Part shown: one piece after another, positions 58,223 to 64,000 of the stretch
How positions within the stretch are numbered: position 1 is the first letter of the stretch
How the letters are laid out: each line of letters opens with the position of its first letter
Assembly: GCF_014805685.1 (NCBI RefSeq)
Contig: NC_060902.1
Span: 1,586,145-1,650,144 of the forward strand
Source: Silurus meridionalis
Lineage: Eukaryota; Chordata; Actinopteri; Siluriformes; Siluridae
DNA: 64,000 nt
Reading direction: 5' to 3'
The notes under the pieces: model-generated
The model's database searches: none
What the model was told of the DNA's origin: nothing
Seen by the model: the letters and a program-made list of their open reading frames with translations, nothing else
Position numbers and translations under genes: made by a program

Positions 58223-58639
58223 CAGAGACTTGAAGTAACAATGTACAAATACTTACATACTGTACTTAAGTAGATTTTTCTGGTATCAGTATTTTACTTC
58301 ACTATTTATTTTTCGGACAACGTTTTCCTTTTACATTTTTACACAAATATCTGTATTTTCTACTTCTTACATTTTCAAATCAGACTTGTTACTTTAATTT
58401 AGATCTATTTGGTAAAATGTCAATATTTTTTTCTCAGTTCATTAACCGGTTTCTTGTCATTGCACCACTTTTTCAATCCACTGCTGCATCATTTCCTGTC
58501 TCACACACACACCACAGACGTAGACTAGTTTCTGAAGCTCACAATGAGCAGGCAGAAGGCAGTAAGAAGTCTGGGGTTGATGTGGATGAGACAGAGGGAG
58601 TCAGTGATGAAAACATGACTGAGAACAGACACATTCCTG

Positions 58640-58640
<1 letters not shown>

Positions 58641-58681
<41 letters not shown>
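58641..58681. repeat. (CAT)n trinucleotide repeat
   Basis: About 13 units. It produces a spurious poly-His frame. Confidence 0.9.
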
Positions 58682-58762
58682 TTTTCTCTGCTTGTGTTCT
58701 ATATGGTGGATCTTCAACCTCGACAATTCAACATTGTTTATTCGTTTTGTATTAATATATTA

Positions 58763-59608
58763 ATTAAGGCTGTCAAAATTTTTTAATGAATTTTCATGGC
58801 ACTAGTTTTATTAACGTGTGATTAATGCAGCACAAATTTCTGTTTGACCATTTTTATAAAATAGTACTAAATATAAAGGAGGTGAAATTAAAACCTTCAG
58901 TGCAACACGTTTATTCACGACGTTCTTTCTTCACTCAGATATAAAAAAGTAAATAAATAAACATTTTTGTTTGTTTTACGGATTCAAAGTTCCAAGTCTC
59001 AAATCAGCACCAAAATCCTCCATGATGCGCACAATTTACCCTCTGGGGTCGACAAACGCACCGCTGTGTTTTCTGCCATGTTTTCCTCATAACTTTGTTT
59101 TTTTTTATCGTACAGATAAAAGCAATACATCGTTCGAATCTGTAAAGTGTCTACTTTTATTTGTACACACTTATAATAACAACAAAACACTGTCATTTTG
59201 TAAAATTAAGAAAACAGACAGGGGCGCACAGAGATAATAAACATATAGAAAGCTTAAAAAGTTGCTCCGGTATCACCTCATTAACCGTCCGTGTGGAAAC
59301 ATAGCAAAGGTTCCGTTTGGTGATCTGATCATTTATGTAATTTCAAACACCATAATTACTTTAAAACGTTCACAAGAAAATTTTGTCTTAATGCTCTATG
59401 TTAAGTTTGGTTTCACAAATAATAAACATACATTTGCATAAAGCATCAATATTTGTCCATGCGCATGTTGATTAGAGTATAAAAAATTGGAAAGTATTAA
59501 TTTAAGGTACATTTAGAACAGATAAAAATGTGTGACTAATCGTGAGTTAACTCATGACAACTGTGCGATTAATCGTGATTGAATGTTTTAATCGATTGAC
59601 ACCCCTCA
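58763..59608. mobile_element. nested DNA element with 'ggctgtcaa' ends
   Basis: The left end aaggctgtcaaaattttttaa and the right end 'aatcgattgacacccctc' (reverse complement gaggggtgtcaatcgatt) are inverted repeats. Subterminal 'attaatcgtgattgaatg' stretches are typical of this teleost family. A deletion copy is at 36675-36805. Confidence 0.65.
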
Positions 59609-59614
59609 TACTAA

Positions 59615-59795
59615 TATGACACCACACACTGCATCTGCAAAGCCAACAGCATTGTGGACGACGCCACACACCCCACACACACACTCCTCTACCATCAGGA
59701 AAGTGGTTCCGAAGCATTTAGGCTGTAACTTCCAGACTGTGCAACAGTTTTTTCCCTTAAGCCATCAGGCTTCTTAACACAGAACTGAACTGAAA

Positions 59796-59860
<65 letters not shown>

Positions 59861-59938
59861 CTGTGTTACTGATCTGTACAACCCGGACTCAACACACACT
59901 CGTACTCACTTCACACATCCATGTCTTCAGAACCACTC

Positions 59939-60000
<62 letters not shown>

Positions 60001-60350
60001 GCTGTTTGGCACAAACCCTTTCGTTTACATTTTGTTTACTTATAAGTTCACTCCTGAACTCAGTTCTCTCTGCACACTGTACTGTATAATATACAGGAGG
60101 TTTACTGGTGGTGCTATTTTGTGTTTGTCCTACACTGTCTGTCTTGCTCTGTTTGCACCAGGTTGCACACGATGCACTTCATGTGGCAAGGACACTTACT
60201 AGTCCTTCACTCTGTGTTTTCTCTTATGTAGCTTTATGTTGTTAAATGTAGCACCAGGGTTCTGGAGGAACGTTGTTTAATTTCACCTGTGTACCGTGTC
60301 AGATATATTTGGTTGAAATGACAATAAAATCTTCGTGACGTTACTTGATG
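59615..60350 (+). mobile_element. LINE 3' end nested in the hAT
   Basis: A broken frame, NSIVDDATHPTHTLL, is the extreme C-terminal region of a LINE reverse-transcriptase polyprotein. It is followed by (CA)n (59798-59860), (TA)n (59940-59994) and a 3' tail shared with 41983-42460 and 32270-34110. Confidence 0.7.
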
Positions 60351-60533
60351 TGACATCCAGTTACCAGCATGACACCAAAACAGGTAGCAATAATGGCTAC
60401 TTGCCAAAACTTCTTTACTTTAACTTGAGTAAAAAGTGTAGTCCGTAGTCCTTCAACTTTTACCAGAGTCTTTTAAAACATGAGCATCTGTACTTCTCCT
60501 TAAGTGAAGGATGTGTGCTTTTCCACCTCTTAT

Positions 60534-60940
60534 TCTATGTAAATATATACTGTATTTATATATAGTATTATCGAATCTTATGTACACTGAATCTATCTAT
60601 TCATCTGATTATTCATTGATTTATTTATCCATCCATTCACCCATTAATCTCTTTTTTACAGATTTACCATAGTGTGAGACCATACTCCCTGCTTTTACCT
60701 TAGGAATGATGTTAAATAACTAGCAGTGACACACCATTATGCTGCTGCCACGTGATTGGCTGATTGGATAACTGCATACAAACGAACAGGTGTTCCTATT
60801 AAAGTGGACGGTAAATATGGAGTTATTAGTGAGAAACCAGGGTGTGTGTGTGTGTGTGTGTGTGGGAGAAAGAGAGAGTTATTTTCCTGTGATTTTATGA
60901 TAAAGGTTTCTCCAGACCATAATAAAACATAAAGAAAAAG
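60534..60940. other. gene-free spacer
   Basis: A short (GT)n lies at 60842-60864. Nothing else is recognised. Confidence 0.45.
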
Positions 60941-60949
60941 ATCACGTGG

Positions 60950-61091
60950 CTTTCTTTCTTCACTTCCGCATACCGTGTCGTTTATGTAATAAGTCCCGCC
61001 TTGCCTGATGACGTATTCAGCTCTGATTGGTTCTTTTCAGTAGATTATCCAACACACAAGTGGGTTTGAGCAACGCTGTATGAATCACTTA

Positions 61092-61122
<31 letters not shown>

Positions 61123-61134
61123 GTGAGGGAAACG
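60950..61134 (+). promoter_or_regulatory. possible promoter upstream of the 61135 exon
   Basis: The stretch contains a CRE/AP-1-like tgatgacgtattc (about 61008), an inverted CCAAT (gattgg, about 61025) and cacttccgc/cccgcc elements. It ends in a (CA)n next to the start codon. Confidence 0.35.
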
Positions 61135-61197
61135 ATGTCGTCTGTCAACTTGGACAAGATCAGGAGCAACTCTGTGAAGAGCTCAGTGTCTGGGGAG
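61135..61197 (+). CDS. candidate first coding exon, unrecognised gene
   Basis: An ATG (context gaaacgATGT) opens 21 codons, MSSVNLDKIRSNSVKSSVSG then E. It ends at an excellent donor (gag|gtgagt, 61198). The codons show no repeat character, and a promoter-like stretch precedes it. The composition (Ser/Lys, amphipathic start) resembles a real N-terminus. I do not recognise the protein, and the next exons are not visible in the remaining 2.8 kb. It could be a chance frame. Confidence 0.4.
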
Positions 61198-61415
61198 GTG
61201 AGTGTTTTTACTTATTCTTCATATTTATATTCATATTCCATTTGTCACGTGCACATTTATACAGAATACATGTAGTGGTGCTTTTTTACGACTGTCCAAC
61301 AGGTAAACATGATCATAGAAATAGAATATAAGGATACAAATGAAGTAATTGAATACAATAAGTATAAAGTATAAATATATTATATAATATAATATAATAT
61401 AATATACATTGCTCA

Positions 61416-61680
61416 GCATAAAAGACTACAAATGTCTAATTTAAGAAGAAATCAAGCACAGGTGAGTCTAATCCTTCATTACACACAGGTGTCCCGCAGA
61501 CTGTTGACTATAAAAGGGTGTTACTTCAAGAAAACCTCCTCCCATTTCATGCTGTCAGCAATTTCACCACATGGAATAAAAATGTCACAAGATCTGAGAA
61601 AGAAAATCATTTCTTTACACCAGAAAGGTGAAGGCTACAAGAAGATCAGCAAAGCTTTACCTCTCCTAAAGAGGAGTAAG
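61416..61680 (+). mobile_element. Tc1-like transposon fragment, sister of the tas1r3 intron copy
   Basis: From 'gactacaaatgt' through 'aagctttacctctcctaaag' the sequence is almost identical, on the opposite strand, to 17600-17840. It encodes MSQDLRKKIISLHQKGEGYK and stops abruptly where the RTE fragment begins. Confidence 0.8.
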
Positions 61681-62275
61681 AAGTCTGGGGTTAATGTAAC
61701 TCTAACTCACTCCAGAATTATTCCTTCACCTCCATCTCATTACCCACTTGTGGAGCATAGGCATTGATGACATTTATCTTCATCCGTTCAACTTCCAGCT
61801 TCACGTTCATCACCCTATCAGAAACTCTCTTCACCTCTTACTGTACTCCTCCTTCAGAATCCCCCCTACACCATTTCTCTTTCCATCCACACCATAATAG
61901 AACAGTTTAAACACCTCCAATGTTCCTGGTCTTACTCCCTTTCCACTTGGTCTCCTCAACACACAACATCTCTACCTTTCTCCTCTCCATCATATCAGCT
62001 ATCTCTCTCCCTTTACCAGTCATAGCACCAACATTTAAAGTACCAACCTGAACTTCCACTCTCCTCCACTTCTCCTTTCCCTGCTGTCTCTGTAGACGTC
62101 TTCCTCCTCTCCTTCTCCTCCTTCGGCCAACAGTAGCCCAATTTCCACCGGTACCTTGTTGGCCACCTGTTGGTGGTCGTTGGTAATCCGGGCCTCGCCC
62201 GATCCGGTATGAAATTCTCTTTCGTGACCTTCACATTTATCTGGGCCTGGGACCGGCACTAAGAGTGCACTAACT
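61681..62275 (-). mobile_element. RTE-type LINE 5' end and AP-endonuclease fragment
   Basis: The minus strand begins with 'gtgccggtcccaggcccaga' and encodes, in shifting frames, GTLNVGAMTGKGREIADMME (one residue read across a frame break is uncertain). After that come RRKVEMLCVEETKWKGSK and VINAYAPQVGNEME. These are the N-terminal LNVGTMTG and ETKW motifs of the AP-type endonuclease of an RTE LINE. It is truncated at the Tc1 junction. Confidence 0.7.
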
Positions 62276-62319
62276 TATGCAACTCTAAGGGCTGGGTTCA
62301 TATATATATATAATTTTAT

Positions 62320-63310
62320 TTATTTATTTATTTATTTTTGTGAGATGGAGAGAGACGTCCAGGTGCTAGTTGCTGGGTGTCTCCTGGTTTAAACTCCGAA
62401 TGGCCTGCGGGAAGAAGCTCCTCCTCATTCTCTCTGTGTTTGCTTTCAAAGTACGGAAGCGCTTCCCTGAATACAACAGAGAAAAGGGTCTAATGTTGGG
62501 ATTGCTGAGGTCCTTCATAATCTTCCTGGCTCTGGTCCGGCACCGCGTGCTGTAAATGTCCTGCAGGTCAGGGAGTTCGGTTCGGATGGTACGTTTAGCT
62601 GACCGCACCACCCTCTGGAGGGCTCATCTGTCCTGCATGGTGCTGTTCCTGAACCAGGAAGTGATGTCCCGTCAGGACGCTCTCATTGGTGCAGGTGTAG
62701 AAAATCCTTATCACTTGAGAGGGTAGTTTAAAGTCCCTTAAGCGTCTCAGATGGTACATACGCTGCCGGGCTTCTTCACCAAGGTGCTGATGTGATAGGA
62801 CCAAGACAGGTCCTGTGTGATGTGAACACCTAGGTACTGGAAACTGTCCACTTTCCACTGGGGTCCCATTGATGTTTAGAGTTTGGTATGGCTGCTCCTG
62901 CTTCCTGCTAAAGTCCACTATCAACTCCTTAATTTTGCTGACACTCAGGAGAAGATTGTTTTCTTGGCACCATCTCTCCAGATTTTTCATCTCTTGCAGG
63001 TAGGCCGTCTCGTCGTTGTTGGAGATCGGGTCCACAACAACATTGTTGTCAGCAAACTTGCTGGTGGAGGAATTGGAAGTGGCCACACAGTCATGTGTGT
63101 ACAGCAGGGGGCTCAGAACACAACCCTGAGGAGCTTCAGTGCTGAGGGTGTGGGTGGATGAGGTGTGTTTGCCCACCTGTACGGCTTGTAGTCTGTCTGT
63201 CTGTCAGGATGTTGGGGATCCATTGACACAGGTGTAGTCTGAGTCCCAGGTCCTCCTTAGACATGAGCGTGGAGGGATTATGGTGTTGAACGCAGAACTG
63301 TAGTCCACAA
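62320..63310 (-). mobile_element. 5'-truncated LINE, reverse transcriptase C-terminal half (L2/Rex-like)
   Basis: The minus-strand frames 63176-62595 and 62611-62366 give APQGCVLSPLLYTHDCVA, KFADNNVVVDPISNNDETAY, WCQENNLLLSVSKIKELIVD, ARQRMYHLRRLRDFKLPSQV and RMRRSFFPQAIRSLNQ. This is the order of motifs in the RT palm/thumb and C-terminus. The catalytic FADD is FADN here and the frame is shifted, so it is dead. A short TTTA-rich 3' end lies at 62310-62337. Confidence 0.85.
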
Positions 63311-63549
63311 ACAGCATTTCTGCATAATTATTGCTTTATAGATAAAGACTTAAGAAACTTTTCACAGAATCTCACTCTCTCTCTATATGAGATATCATCA
63401 TATATTTTGTTATCAAATTATAGATAAAATACTCCAATGAGGTTCTCTGGGGTCATGTGATCCCAGAACCATGTGACAGATTACATCAACGTGTTGCACC
63501 AACCACTCCAGAAAGCACTGACTTTTACAATTAGGTCACTTTCAGGACT
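63311..63549. other. gene-free spacer
   Basis: Nothing is recognised. Confidence 0.45.
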
Positions 63550-63860
63550 TGTTTTGATAGAAATATTCCAAACAAAAGTATGTGCACCTCTGACCTTTCA
63601 CGAGGTTTCTACCCAATCTGTTGGCGAAAAATTCTGAAGCACAATTTGTGAAGTTCCTTAGAACTTAGAGGCCCAAATCCTGTTCCAGCTCTTGTGCACA
63701 AAGCTTGTTTCATAAAGACATTGAGAATCTGAATGTTCGGCACGAAACCCTGATTTCCTCAACCCCATTGAACACTTTTGGGGTTGAACTGGACCTGAGG
63801 CCTTCTGGACATCAGGACATCAGTCCCTGACCCAGTAATGTTCTTGTAGAAAGACCACAA
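63550..63860. mobile_element. Tc1/mariner-type MITE, reverse orientation
   Basis: The phrases 'ccaaacaaaagtatgtgcac' and 'cctcaaccccattgaacact' identify the same family as 699-1166. The right end is not clear. Confidence 0.55.
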
Positions 63861-64000
63861 ATCCTGTGTGATTGTAAATGATGGTTGATTAAAGGTTCCT
63901 CCATGTTTATGAAATATTTATGATGTTCATGATTATCCAAACCTGTTTATTACATTTTCAAGAAATGGACAAAACATAGTGAAATTTCTGCTGTATTTTA

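Larger units (their letters stand above)
58223..60533 (+). mobile_element. Tol2-like hAT element, interrupted by other transposons
   Basis: The left part (cagagacttgaagtaac, then 'tgtacttaagtagatttttc') and the right part ('taacttgagtaaaaagtgta' ending gtgcttttccacctctt) are the subterminal and terminal sequences of Ac/Tol2-type hAT elements. An acidic N-terminal-like frame follows the left end (58556-58640). The middle is occupied by two other elements. Confidence 0.65.

Noticed and set aside
58417..58755. 112-residue frame with a 13-His run
   Set aside because: It spans a (CAT)n repeat within the hAT element, with no splice or promoter support. The acidic part may be a remnant of the hAT N-terminus.

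Overview
The window is nuclear DNA of a ray-finned fish. Genes are split by GT-AG introns, CA/GT, TA and TATC/TGTC microsatellites are very abundant, and the repeats (Tc1/mariner, Tol2-like hAT, RTE and L2/Rex-type LINE fragments) are those typical of teleosts. An otophysan such as a catfish is possible, but I cannot prove the order. There is no rRNA, tRNA, CRISPR or prokaryotic gene organisation.

Layout: 1-12.2 kb is gene-free and full of decayed transposons and microsatellites. 12.2-19.4 kb (+) holds a complete taste receptor tas1r3 in eight coding exons. 21.0-29.5 kb (+) holds a 14-exon coiled-coil gene of the outer-dynein-arm docking family (odad1/ccdc114; ccdc63 is the alternative). 29.6-44.5 kb has no coding gene; it contains a 213-bp CpG-rich orphan promoter, a 1.6-kb 20-bp minisatellite grown inside a retroelement tail, several DNA-transposon derivatives and a triplicated module. 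44.9-46.9 kb (+) is prothymosin alpha (ptma) with a CpG/CCAAT promoter. 50.2-56.2 kb (-) is slc45a1, an MFS proton/sugar transporter in eight coding exons, convergent with ptma. 58.2-60.5 kb is a nest of transposons. At 61.1 kb (+) there is a plausible first coding exon of an unrecognised gene, followed by more LINE and Tc1 fragments to the end.

The four genes are functionally unrelated (taste reception, motile cilia, chromatin/nuclear acidic protein, sugar transport); nothing suggests a pathway cluster. All exon chains were built by hand from splice sites and are phase-consistent: 895, 551, 125 and 817 codons. I found no clearly undescribed biological system. The best leads are the triplicated CRE-bearing module upstream of ptma, the transposon-born minisatellite, the orphan promoter and orphan first exon, and the two tas1r3 introns that mammals lack.
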